Shown piece after piece: positions 16,516-27,000 of a stretch of 62,173 bases of DNA. Position numbers and translations under genes: made by a program. Origin of the DNA: Planctomycetota bacterium. GTDB taxonomy: Bacteria; Planctomycetota; J058; JAJDCP01. The stretch lies in contig JAJDCP010000088.1 of NCBI GenBank assembly GCA_029260765.1, forward strand, positions 1 through 62,173, in the 5' to 3' direction. The notes under the pieces were generated by a model. That model searched no databases, was not told the origin of the DNA, and saw only the letters and a program-made list of their open reading frames with translations. Each line of letters opens with the position of its first letter. Position 1 is the stretch's first letter.

Positions 16516-18711
16516 TCAGGGGAAGATATGCAGGCCCACGTTGGCTGTGAACGTCTGCGACGACGCGTGGAAGATCCCGTCGACTGTCACGAGGCTCGGC
16601 GAAGCCCCCAGAGCTGTCACGGCTTGCTGGCTACCGATGACTTGCGGTGGACTTCCCGGCGTAAAGATGTCCAGCTGCGCTGCGGGCGTGACGGTCACGG
16701 CTACCGGTAGCGAGACGCCAGGAATCAAGCCTCCACCCACATCGAGCGTGAAGGTGATCTCACCTGTTGCCAACAACGTCACAGGTCCTTGCACCGTGCC
16801 GGCCAGGCTGCTGCCTCCTCCAGGGAAGCCACCACCACCGGGCGTTCCCCCGCCACCTGGGAAGCCGCCGCCACCGGGCGTTCCCCCGCCACCGGGCAGG
16901 CCGCCACCACCGGGCGTTCCACCGCCACCGGGAGTTCCCCCTCCGCCAGGCAGACCGCCGACCGCCGGGAAGATCCTGAGCGCGATGTCTGCCAGGAAGG
17001 TTGCCCCGCCAGGCGCCGCCGCCCCTTCGACCTCGATCAGCAGAGGCGCCGCGTTCAGCGCGGCGACGGCCTGCTGCGCTGACAGAGTGCTGGGGCCTCC
17101 GAATCCGATCTCCTGCATCGTCGCCGCCGCCACGTCCACCTCGACATGGATGACGGGCAGGCCCGGAGCGGGAACTTCCAGATCGAATTCGATGTTCCCT
17201 GAGGCGTTGACGGTCGCTGTCGAGCCGTTGGCCATGATGCCCGCGAGCAGGGCGAAAGGCGGCAGCGTGATCGGAGGCAGGCCGGCGGGCGGGCCGGCAT
17301 TCGGCGGGCCGATAGGACCGATCTGCGCCAGCGCCGTCTGCAGATGGCTGGTCCCGTCGAAGAAGGCAAAGACCTGGATCGGATCGCCTGGCTGCAAGCC
17401 GAACAGGGCCGGAAAGTCCACAGTCAGCGGGGACGGGACCAAGGCTAGCTGCTGCACGGCGATCTGATTGACGCTCGAAGGCGTGAACTCCACCAGGTCG
17501 TTCCCGAGGCTTCCCCCACCGGCCGTAACCGCGTCTACGCTGCCAACGACCAGGGATTGCCGCTCCGCAAGATCACGGGCAGACAGGTCGCCGTTGCTTG
17601 CGACGTCTGCCAGAGCGCGGCAGCGGTTGCCAGGCACTAGATCGGCCAGGGCGAGCACCTGCGAGCCCCGGTGCACCACCGTGTTGGCGTTGGCGTGCAC
17701 GACAACTTCTGTGCCCGGCGCGGGCAGGTTCGGCTGCGGTCCCCACGAGGTGTGCACCCGCAGAGTCACGCTCGCGACATCGACGGCCACCAGCGTGCCT
17801 TCGACCTGGGCGACTGCCGGAGGACCGGTCGGCGGGCCGCCCGGGGTGCCAGGCACCGAAGGCGGAGGCAGCAGGGCGACCTCGAGGGCGTCGATGGTCC
17901 CCGCAGCCAGCGTGCCCTGGACCGCGACCAGATCTCCCGCTTGCAGCGATGCAGTTGCACTGCCCGTGGTGATCGTGCCGTTGCCATCGTTGAAGATCGT
18001 GCTCGCGTCGCACTGTACGGTGATCTGTCCGCCACCGAGGAAGGCCCCACCGCCGAACAGGATCGCCATTTCGAAGTTGTCATTGCTCACGTCGACCGAC
18101 ACGACCTGGCCATGAACCTGGTTGAGTGGAATCCCCGAGCTCCCGCTCAAGACGTGGACCACCACCGCTGGCGCAAGAAAGACATCGCTGCCGCCAAGGT
18201 CGATCACCGAAGCGCTCAAGTCTATGTCGACCTGGATCGTGGTCGAGCTTCCCACAGCGACATTGAGCGGAGGAAGAAAGAGGCCACGGATGGTCGCGCC
18301 GACAAACGAGACATTCTGCGCGACGCCGTTGAAATCCACCGCCGCCGGGTTCGCATAGCTGAACTCGATCGCATGGTAGATTCCGGCAGGCACGCTGGTG
18401 TTGGCGAGCAGCTGGTTGAGCCCCACCAAAGAGAGCAGATCGATGCTGATCGTGGTCGCCGAGCCCGTTGCGGGGAAGACGTCGACGTCCGGGACGTTGA
18501 CTCCCAACAGGACGATGCGGCTGACGTCGATGGTGAAGCTCGAGAGCTGGCTCAAGGGCGCGTCGGTGACCGCGATCGAAACCGTCCCTTGATCGACCTG
18601 GCCGCTAACGCTGCCCGAAGACCCCGAACCGCTGCCTCCGCCACCACTACAGCCCAGAACGACGAGCAGACAGAGACTCGTTAGCCTCCATCCGGGGTGA
18701 TGCATGTTCAT
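16516..18711 (-). CDS. DUF4382/DUF5666-type lipoprotein with Gly-Pro repeats
   Basis: This 731-residue lipoprotein has a signal peptide ending in a lipobox (VVLGC, Cys21) and a Gly/Ser linker. A DUF4382-like domain follows (about residues 40-190, with VSIAVTDAPL and a SRIVLLG strand), then several DUF5666-like beta segments. About eight copies of a six-residue GGGG-[TLF]-P unit occupy residues 584-637, before a final beta domain. GGAGA precedes the ATG. It should be anchored on the cell surface or periplasmic face. The tandem 18-bp DNA repeat encoding the Gly-Pro spacer is a likely length-variable stalk. The function of these domains is unknown; carbohydrate or matrix binding is a guess. Confidence 0.8.
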   Translation of the reverse strand: MNMHHPGWRLTSLCLLVVLGCSGGGGSGSGSSGSVSGQVDQGTVSIAVTDAPLSQLSSFTIDVSRIVLLGVNVPDVDVFPATGSATTISIDLLSLVGLNQLLANTSVPAGIYHAIEFSYANPAAVDFNGVAQNVSFVGATIRGLFLPPLNVAVGSSTTIQVDIDLSASVIDLGGSDVFLAPAVVVHVLSGSSGIPLNQVHGQVVSVDVSNDNFEMAILFGGGAFLGGGQITVQCDASTIFNDGNGTITTGSATASLQAGDLVAVQGTLAAGTIDALEVALLPPPSVPGTPGGPPTGPPAVAQVEGTLVAVDVASVTLRVHTSWGPQPNLPAPGTEVVVHANANTVVHRGSQVLALADLVPGNRCRALADVASNGDLSARDLAERQSLVVGSVDAVTAGGGSLGNDLVEFTPSSVNQIAVQQLALVPSPLTVDFPALFGLQPGDPIQVFAFFDGTSHLQTALAQIGPIGPPNAGPPAGLPPITLPPFALLAGIMANGSTATVNASGNIEFDLEVPAPGLPVIHVEVDVAAATMQEIGFGGPSTLSAQQAVAALNAAPLLIEVEGAAAPGGATFLADIALRIFPAVGGLPGGGGTPGGGGTPGGGGLPGGGGTPGGGGFPGGGGTPGGGGFPGGGSSLAGTVQGPVTLLATGEITFTLDVGGGLIPGVSLPVAVTVTPAAQLDIFTPGSPPQVIGSQQAVTALGASPSLVTVDGIFHASSQTFTANVGLHIFP

Positions 18712-18820
18712 CGGTTCTCCTTGTATGGCGGGGCGTGCCCCTGAGCGGCGGAAAAACTGGAGGATCTGATCGGGACCAGTCCTGTGAATAGATGTGCGCG
18801 AGATCCTGCCAGTGTCAAAC

Positions 18821-20230
18821 TCAGGATCTGGTGGATCTACGGTGCCTGCCGAGGATCCCGGCTCCTATGCCAGCCAGCCCGGGGGGCTGCTCCAGCAGAA
18901 CACAATGGGCGCAACGGGTGGCGGTCAACGAGCAGGAGCTGAGGTCACAGCGTACGTTCTTCCCTTCGAGACCGAAGGCGATCCGCTCGAGCCGCTGGGT
19001 GTTCCGTCCTTTGATCAGCACGACGTCGCCCTCGCCGACTGTCCGCCGCAACAGCTCGATGGCGGCGGTGACGCTGTACCCCTGGTAGAGGATCCGGTCC
19101 ATGTTGAAGCCTGCGCGGGACATGCCGGCGCGATACCGCTGGCAGGCCTTCTGGTCGGCGAGCAACACCACACGTGCGATCCCGATCTCTGCGATCCGCT
19201 TGCCGAGCCGCCGGTAGATCGGACCCTGGCTACCCGGCGGCTCGGAGACCGCGCCGATCACCAAGATGCGTCGCCGTGCGGCGATTGCGGCGAACGCGTC
19301 GAGCGCCGCGTCGATAGTCTCGAGCGTCGACTTGTAGTCATCCCGCAACAAGGTTCCCCCCTGAGGCAGGAACACCGGTTGCATGCGCCCCGGGGTGGGC
19401 TCCAGTGCCTGCAGAGCTTCCACTGCACGCTCCACGACCAGCCCTTCTCCGAGGGTCAGCGCCACGGCGGCCAGCATGGGGTAGACCATGTGCCGGCCGA
19501 TCAGACGGCTGTGCACGACGATGCGGCGGGCGCCATACCCGATCACCAGGCGCGCCCCGCTCAGCCCCGCGGGGCTGAGCTCTTTGAGCTGCACGTCGTT
19601 CGAGCTCTCGAAGCCGAAGGTGATGACCCGGGCAGAGGTTTGATCCCGCATCCAGCGCACATGGGGGTCGTCCCCGTTCAGGACTGCCAGCCCGTTTGCC
19701 GGCAGGCAGCGTACCGCCACCGCCTTCTGATCCCGGGTGACCTCCAGGGTCCGGAAAGTGCGGTGATGCTCACTACCGATGCAGGTCACGACCGCGATGT
19801 CCGGCTGGATCATGGCCACCGAGCGCGCCATCTGCCCCATCCGTGAGATCCCCACCTCGATCGCGGCGTGCCGCGTCCATGGCGGAATGCGCAGCACAGC
19901 CCGGGTCAGGGAGAAGCCGGAGTTGCGTTCAGACAAACTCCGGACATCACCCCCCAACGCAGCGGTTACGGCGCGGGTCGAGGTGGTCTTGCCGAAAGAA
20001 CCGACGATCACCGCGATCCGGGTCTTGCGGAGCAGGGACGCCCGATAGAGCTGTGCGCAACGATACCAGGCAGGCTCGCTGCTGCGGACCAGGAACAGGC
20101 CAATTTGGAGCCTGCCGAGAGGGTTTTGCAGCATCTGCAGAGCGTGGCGCCAATCCTGGGGTTTCTCTTGTTGGCTCAAGGGCTCACACCATGGTCCGGT
20201 AGCGCGGCGCGCCCCGCCCGAAGGGCCCAC
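18821..20230 (-). CDS. Mur ligase-family protein lacking the N-terminal UDP domain
   Basis: This 469-residue protein has the Mur ligase ATPase core: P-loop VIVGSFGKTTST, the EVGISRMGQMA motif, a conserved CIGSEHHRTF segment, NGDDPH, and a C-terminal Mur domain with the RPGRMQ-type TPGRMQPV and DDYKSTLET motifs that resemble MurF. The MurF N-terminal UDP-binding domain is replaced by about 75 residues with a hydrophobic helix. The last 45 residues add a C-x4-C-x6-C-x2-C cluster that looks like a zinc knuckle. The start is uncertain: the frame opens with GTG at 20230, while TTG and ATG codons occur further in. It follows the PilZ gene by 16 bases. A non-peptidoglycan amide ligase is possible. 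Confidence 0.75.
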   Translation of the reverse strand: MGPSGGARRATGPWCEPLSQQEKPQDWRHALQMLQNPLGRLQIGLFLVRSSEPAWYRCAQLYRASLLRKTRIAVIVGSFGKTTSTRAVTAALGGDVRSLSERNSGFSLTRAVLRIPPWTRHAAIEVGISRMGQMARSVAMIQPDIAVVTCIGSEHHRTFRTLEVTRDQKAVAVRCLPANGLAVLNGDDPHVRWMRDQTSARVITFGFESSNDVQLKELSPAGLSGARLVIGYGARRIVVHSRLIGRHMVYPMLAAVALTLGEGLVVERAVEALQALEPTPGRMQPVFLPQGGTLLRDDYKSTLETIDAALDAFAAIAARRRILVIGAVSEPPGSQGPIYRRLGKRIAEIGIARVVLLADQKACQRYRAGMSRAGFNMDRILYQGYSVTAAIELLRRTVGEGDVVLIKGRNTQRLERIAFGLEGKNVRCDLSSCSLTATRCAHCVLLEQPPGLAGIGAGILGRHRRSTRS

Positions 20231-20246
20231 GCCCTGCGCCAGGCCA

Positions 20247-20918
20247 TCAGGACTTCAGCTGCGCCATCAGCTTGCGAGCCGGGGCATCGTCGTCGAAGCT
20301 GATTCCGTAGAGGTGCCGGCCGTCCTTTGCCTGGCGGGCGGAGACGATGTCCCCGATCAAGCGGAAGCTCTTGTTGCCGCGCAGCACTTCGATTTCCAGG
20401 CGCGTCTGCATCGGGAGCTCGGAGGCGGCAGCCAGCAACAGCCCACTCGACGACACGTCGAGGATCTGGTGGGAGCCGATGCCCTGGCCGCCCGCGACCT
20501 TGACCTCGGCTTTGAGATTGCAGTGGATCCTCTTCGAGGCACGAAACTGCATGCCCGGCCGTTTGACCATCGAACAGAGGCTCTGGGTGATGAAATGAGG
20601 AGAGAAAGGCACGTGCATGAACGTGCCAATCCCGACTTTCTTGACGAGCTGCTCGTCGTCGGGATTGTTCGACCAGAACACCAGGGGCACGGTCGGCTCG
20701 CAGGCCTTGAGCTCGCGAAGCTCTGCCCACTCATGCGGTTCATCCGCCTGGGTGATATGGAAGAGCACCAGGTCGAAGCTCGCTTGGATCAGCGACTTGG
20801 CGTGCTCGGTGCTCGTCGCTTCGGTCAGGGCGAAATCCATCGCTTCCATCTGCTCTTCGAGCACCTGGCGGACGATGGGGAAAGGCTCGACCATCAGAAT
20901 CTTCAGGACGTCCGGCAT
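20247..20918 (-). CDS. Pseudo-receiver plus PilZ domain protein
   Basis: This 223-residue protein has an N-terminal receiver-like fold (residues 3-110) and a C-terminal PilZ domain (about 125-220). Where a response regulator has the phospho-acceptor Asp, this one reads SFDLVLFHITQ, with His54; the opening acidic pair is also reduced (MVEPF). The PilZ RxxxR motif appears as RASKRIHCN and the D-x-S-x-x-G motif as DVSSSGLLL, so cyclic-di-GMP binding is plausible. GAGGAA precedes the ATG at 20918. It is probably cotranscribed with the Mur-like ligase. It likely transmits a cyclic-di-GMP signal without phosphorylation. Confidence 0.8.
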   Translation of the reverse strand: MPDVLKILMVEPFPIVRQVLEEQMEAMDFALTEATSTEHAKSLIQASFDLVLFHITQADEPHEWAELRELKACEPTVPLVFWSNNPDDEQLVKKVGIGTFMHVPFSPHFITQSLCSMVKRPGMQFRASKRIHCNLKAEVKVAGGQGIGSHQILDVSSSGLLLAAASELPMQTRLEIEVLRGNKSFRLIGDIVSARQAKDGRHLYGISFDDDAPARKLMAQLKS

Positions 20919-21025
20919 GACTTCCTCGCGCCGTCCCATCTTCTTGCAGCCGGCCGACTGCAAAGAGTGTCTTGGGTTTCCATCAACTCTGCACGATGCT
21001 CTGCAGGAATGCAAGCGCAGTGCCT

Positions 21026-21048
21026 CCCGGCCCTTGAAGCAGGCCGGG
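21026..21048 (-). terminator. Candidate hairpin after the PKS-like gene
   Basis: CCCGGCC and GGCCGGG form a perfect 7-bp stem around a 9-base loop, 50-70 bases past the stop of the giant leftward gene. No U-tract follows, so it may be a weak or Rho-assisted terminator. Confidence 0.35.
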
Positions 21049-21098
21049 CCGTGGGATCGCTGCGCAGCTCTGCGAGCCCGGTGCGGTTGCCATCCCCC

Positions 21099-24000
21099 TC
21101 ACAGCAGCCCGTCCCGCTCGACTTCCTCGAGCAGGGTGTCGAACAGGCCTAGTTGGGCGGCTTCCGCAGGTCCGCTGGGCAGCGTGAAGACGCGCGCGTC
21201 ACGGAAGCGCTTCTGGGCGGCCAGATCGCTGTCGAGTCCCTTGCGAGCGAACAGCCGCAGCACAGCCTCGGTGGCACGCACGGACAGCTCACTGCACTGC
21301 AGCGTCGCGTCCGCGATCTCCGCACTGGCTTCCAGGCCGTGCTCGAGCAGGCGGGCGGTCCGCCAGATCTGCAAGCGGCACTGACGCACTCCGCGATAGA
21401 GCTCGGCGAGTCGCAGCTTGACAGGATTCAAATCCAACAGGTCGTGGGCATCGCGGCGCAACCATGCCATCACCTGGCGCAGCGCACCGACAGCGATTCC
21501 GAGCTGACAGATCGCGGTCAGAAAGCGCATGCGGTCGAAGGTCGGGCCCAGGATCTCTGCAGCGCCGCCGACAGGTCCAAGCAGATGGTCGTCCTCGATC
21601 TCGACCGAATGCAAATGCAGACGAGGCGTTCCCAAGCAGCGCAGTCCCATGCGCTCACCGGGGGGCTCGAGCACGACCCCGTCTTGACGCGGAACGGCGA
21701 AGAGGCTTGGGCCGGAATCGGCATCATCGACACGAGCTTGAGCGAGTACGAGGAACAGCTCGGCTTTGTCGCCGTTGGCGACGGGCAGCCGCTCGAGACT
21801 GCTCAGCACCCAGCCTTCCTCGCCCTTCAAAGCGCGTACGGCTGTCGAAGTAGCACCGAGCACCGGGTCGAAGGCCAGAGCGGCATAGCCGCGCCGGGCC
21901 AGCAACCGGGCCAGGAATTTCTTCTGCTGGGCAGGACCCCCTGCGCGCAAAACTGGCTGCAGAGCCACATGGTTCAGACTCAAGCAGAGCGTGATCGAGG
22001 CGCAGGCAGCGGCCATCTCTTCGATAGCCAGGGCCAGATCGAGCTCGTTGCTGCCCCGGCCCCCCAGCTCTTCGTCGAAACCCAGGTTCAGGAAGCCCAG
22101 GGCAGCTGCCTGGTCATGTGCCTTCTCGGGAAAGCTGGCTTGTCTGTCGTAGAGCTCGGCGTGGGGAGCGATGGCCTCGCGGGCGAACTGCCGGCAGCTC
22201 TGCTTCCACGTCAGCTGACGCTTCGACAAGCGCCCCTGCAACCAGGCTTCGCCACCGAGCGTCTTCTTGCGCAGGCCCAGGGTCTTGTCGCTGCGGAACT
22301 CCTCGAGCGCGCCCGCGACTTCCCGCGCGGTTCGATGCTCAAACAGCAACGTGGGGTAGAGGGAGATATCCAGCAGCTTCTCCAGCTCTGAAACGACGTC
22401 CAGCGCGGACAGCGAATCGAGACCGAGCTCGACAAACAGCGTGTCGGGGTCGATCTCCCGGGCCGGTCGCTGCAGCTTGACTCCGACCAGCTGCAACACC
22501 GTGCGCTCGAGACTCCACGAGGCCCGTGGACGCTCCTTGCGTACGAGTCCGGGAGCTGCCGGAGGCGATTGAGACGCCTCTCTTGCTGTTTCCGGGGCGG
22601 TCGGCGAAGGCGCGAAGTGTGCCTGCCTGAACGCCTCCTGCAGTTGGGTGATATGCCCTTCCTGCACACACACGACCAGCGAGTGCGGGTGGCCCAGGCC
22701 CAGCACCCTCTCCAGTGCCTGCAGGCCGGATTCGCTGGGGATGGGCACCAGGCCGAACTCCGAGACGTTGCCGCGCAGCGGAGCCTCATCACCCGCGTCT
22801 GGGCCCAACGCTCCCCCGGCTTCCCAATCTGACCAAACGCTGGCAAGCACGGGTCGACCACGATCATGTTCGCGCCGGGCGAAGGCATTGAGAAAGCTAT
22901 CGGCGACCGCGTGCGCCGCATTGCCCTGCAGACCCACGAGCGAGAGCACCGAGGAGAACAGACAGAGAAAGTCGATGTCTCGGTTGCGGAACAAGTCAGC
23001 GAGGATCTCGGCGCTGCCGGCCTTGAAGTCGAGCTGCGTCAGCAGCTCCTGCCAGTTCCCAGGCTCGCGCGCCTCGATAGCGGCGCTGTGGAAGACCCCG
23101 GAGATGGCTCCCCAGCGTGTCTCGGCGCGATGCAGGGCCTCAGCCAGCTGACCGGGTTGGGTGATATCTGCGCGCACGAACAGCACGTCGCCACCCAGGG
23201 TCTTGAGCTCGAGACAGAGCTCGTCCTCCTCCGGAGTCAGGTCGCGCCCGAGCGTGAAGAGCACTTTGGCCTTGTAGGTGCGTGCCAGATAGCGGGCCAG
23301 TACGCTGCTGAGCCCACCGGGGCCATGCGTCAGCCAGTAGGTCCCGCGCTCCCGCAAGGCCGGCTTGGGATCTCTGGCCGGGTCTTTGGGTTGGAGCACC
23401 GGCACGAAGCGCTTCCCGTCGCGGTAGCAGACCAACAGCTCCGTACCACTCGAGCTCCACTCGGCCAGGATCAAGCCGGCAAGCTCTGAGGGACCCTGTC
23501 CCAAGGGAAGGTCCAGGCCCCGACAGGTCCACACGTTGGGCTTTGAAGCGAGAAAACGCAGGAATCCCCAGACGGCAGTGCGTTCAGGGTCGTGCGGTCC
23601 CATCGAGACACTCTGGTTGTTGAGCACGTTCAACTCGACCTGGCGGTAGCCGGCGCGCTCGAGCGCCTCGCTGAGCAAGAACAGGCCGCGCAGTGCCGCG
23701 AAGCGCTTGCCTGCTCCTTCTTCGCGAGGCTCGTCGCCAAAGTAGCCCAGGTGCCACACACTACGGATCAACACCCCTGATTGTTTCAGAGCCGCAAACA
23801 GTGCGTCATAGTGGGAGGGCTCATCGAGGTCGATGGTGAACTGTCCGTCGCCGAGGTGCTCGAAGCCCTTGCCAGGATAGGCGACCACAACGCGGGTCCC
23901 GGCCAGGCGCAACGGCCACTTCAACTCGGCCCAGACCCCGCCGGGATCAGCGAACAACAGGACTGGGTGGGCGTGCTCGACGGGCAGCCCGATAGGCGCC

Positions 24001-27000
24001 TCCTGCCAGGCGATCTCGAACAGTCGACAGCCGAGCACGGCTTCGCTGCGTTTGCTGCGCTTCAGGCAGACTTCCTTGAGGTCGACGAGGTGATGGCCAT
24101 TCTCGGAGACGACGTGAACGTCGCAACGGATCACCTCAGAACCTGAGTCGAACTCACTCTTCCGCTCGACGTGCACCAGGCACGGTCCGTGCAAGCGCGC
24201 ATGCACGAGCATTTCCCCGATGCCGAAGCCCAGGAGCACCACCCCGGGAGGCATGCGTTCAAAGGTCAAGGCGCAGATCGCCACCAGTGACGCATCGAGC
24301 AGGGCAGGGTGCAGGATGTAGCCTGTGCCATCAGGGGCGTTGTCCGGCAGCCGCAGGCTGGCGAAGACCTCCCGCTCTGAACGTCTCAAGGTCTCCAGAC
24401 ATTGCATGCTCGAGCCTATGTGCAACCCGCCGGCTTCGAGACTGCGGTACAGTTCCTGGACGGGAACTTCGACGCTGCATCGCTCCTTCAGCGCTCTGAT
24501 GTCGATCGCCCGTGGCGGTTGGCTCTCGGCCGGGTCGGACTCGACCACCTGGCCCGAGAAATGTTCCATCCAGGTGTCGCCGCCAGACGTCTGACTGACC
24601 ACGCTGAAGCGGCGCTCATTCGGGGCGCCCACCAGATGGATATGCACTTTGGAATCGTGCTGATTGCCGGCGAACAGCGGGCGTACGATGGACATCTGGC
24701 GAAGCCCCACAGCCTCACCCGACAGCCGCGCTGCGCCGAGCACCATCTCGATGAAGGCAGCGGTGGGCATGAAACCCCGGCCATGCAGGGTATGGTCGCG
24801 CAGGTAGTATTCCTCTTCAGCGAAGCGCTTGATGAACACCACCTCGGTGTCCCCACCGCTGACCTGCTCGCTGACCAGCGGGTGCAGCGGCTGGCTCGGC
24901 GGCCGTTCGCGGCTGGGTTGGTCGAAGAGCCAGCAGCGCACGCGTCCGAAAGGGGATCCGGGCAGGGGAGCGGCCAACGGTGTGGCTCCCGAGAGCCGGC
25001 CAGAGTCGATCGGCAGACCTGCCTCGAACAGCCGTCCCACGACGCGCAACAGGGCCGCACGGCTCACTTGCCCATCGGGGAAGCAGCTGAGCTGGTTGTC
25101 GCTGATTCGCCAGCCCGGCTCGAGACCGAAGTCGAGGAACAGGCTGGCGCCGTCGTGGCGGGCGGCTTCGAGAGCCTGATAGAACTGCACCGGCTGGCCG
25201 ACCTGCGAGGTCCAGTAGTCGCTGTCCAGCTCTTCAGCCTCGGCGCGACGCCCCCGCAACGTCGAGTACAACGGAGTCGCCAGTCCGCCGAGGGAGAACT
25301 TCGCGAGCTCTTCGGCGACCAGCTGGCGCGCACCACTGCCGAGCCGCGCATCGGGTTCGAGCCGCTGGGCGTCTACAGCCAACTCCTTGCAACGCTCGAG
25401 AACCTGATCCACTGCCGGGCCGGTCCCACTCAGCTCGAGCACCTCTCCACTCAGGTAGGCGCTGACCCCGAGCTCGCCGTCGAGCTCAGCCAACAACGTG
25501 AACTGGCGGTTCGCATCGGCGCTGATCCTCAGGCGTCCACCCCCGCCCTCGAGAAACTGCACGCTGGCCTGAGCCAACGCGAGGCCCAGCTCCAACGGCC
25601 ACAACCCCGTCAAGACGGCAGCCAACCACTCGGACCGGCCACAGCCGATCACACCGTCACAGCGCACGCCCCAATACTCGAGCAGGCGGGCCAGCGCATA
25701 CCCGAAGCAGAAACGCAGCGCCGGTGTTGCGCCTTGTTCCGCGGCCACTTTCAAGGCCGCACCGGCTTCGAGCTCGGTATCCAGCAACGCCCAGGCACCG
25801 TCGAACTCGGTACGGAAATACGGCTCCCGGCCGTGGAGCTCTGCCGCTGCCGAGAAATCGAGCGGCGCGTTGCCGAGCACGAGCACCAGGCGCGGCACCG
25901 GTCCCGGATCGCTGACTCGATCGCGGGCCTCGCTCAGTTGCTCTTCGAGCGCCTGCGGGTCACTCCCGAGCAGGGCAGCCCGCACTCCGTCCCGCCCTGG
26001 AGCGCGATTGAGGTTTGCGCACACCAGCCCGAAGGGCAGCCGACGTCTGCGCAGCAATTTGGTGATGCCGAGCGCGTTGCGGTTGAAGTAGTCGAGGCTC
26101 TTGGCCTGCAGACAGACGAGCTGCGGGGCTGGATGGCTGATCTGCACGCGGGTGGGCGCTTCAATCACCGCGTGGCAGTTCACGCCTCCAACACCCCAGG
26201 CAGTGATTCCGGCGATCCGTTTGCCGTTGCGCGCCGGCCACGAGCGGTGGCGCTCCGCGAACGACAGAGGCGTGCCCTCCAGATCCAGCACGCCGGCGGC
26301 CGCATCATCTTCGCGGAGCGAAGCCAGATGCAGCGTGCGCGGAATCTCGCGGAAGTGCATCGCGAGCAGGATCTTGAGCAAACCGGCCATGCCGGCCGCC
26401 GCCATCAAGTGCCCGACGTTGGGTTTGACACTGCCGAGCATGCAAGCGCCCGGTTGCCAGCTTCCCTCGCTGAGCACCCGCTGCAAGACTTGCAGCTCCG
26501 CACGGTCGGCCTCTGGCAGCGCGCTGCCCTGACCTTCGATATACGACACCGCCGCGGGCTCGAGCTTGGCCCGGCTGTACGCGCGGCGCAATGCTTCCTC
26601 CAGACCCTGCAGGCTCGGCTGGGTTGCGCCAGCGGTCTTGCCATCGTGAGTGACGGCACTGCCACGCACGATGCCCCAGACGGTGTCTCCATCCGCCAGC
26701 GCGCGGTCGAGCGGCTTGAGCAACACGGCGCCAGCCCCCTCGCCGGGGATCATGCCGTCTGCCAACGCGCTGTAGGGGCGATACTCGCCGCTGCCTGAGA
26801 GCAGACCCGCCTGGCTGTAGAGCAGGTAGGGGGAGACCGTCAGGTTGACCGACACTCCGCCGGCCACGGCCATGGCGCACTCGTTGCGCTGCAATGCCTC
26901 GCAAGCCAGATGCAGTGCGATCAAAGCGCTGGAGCCGGCCGTATTCAGGGCCAGCGAGGGACCACACAAGCCCAGCACCTGGGACACGCGGTGGGCGACC

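Noticed and set aside
24402..26798. A plus-strand open frame of about 800 codons opposite the giant PKS-like gene
   Set aside because: The composition is typical of an antisense shadow and no domain is visible; the minus strand encodes recognisable AT/KS/DH sequence.
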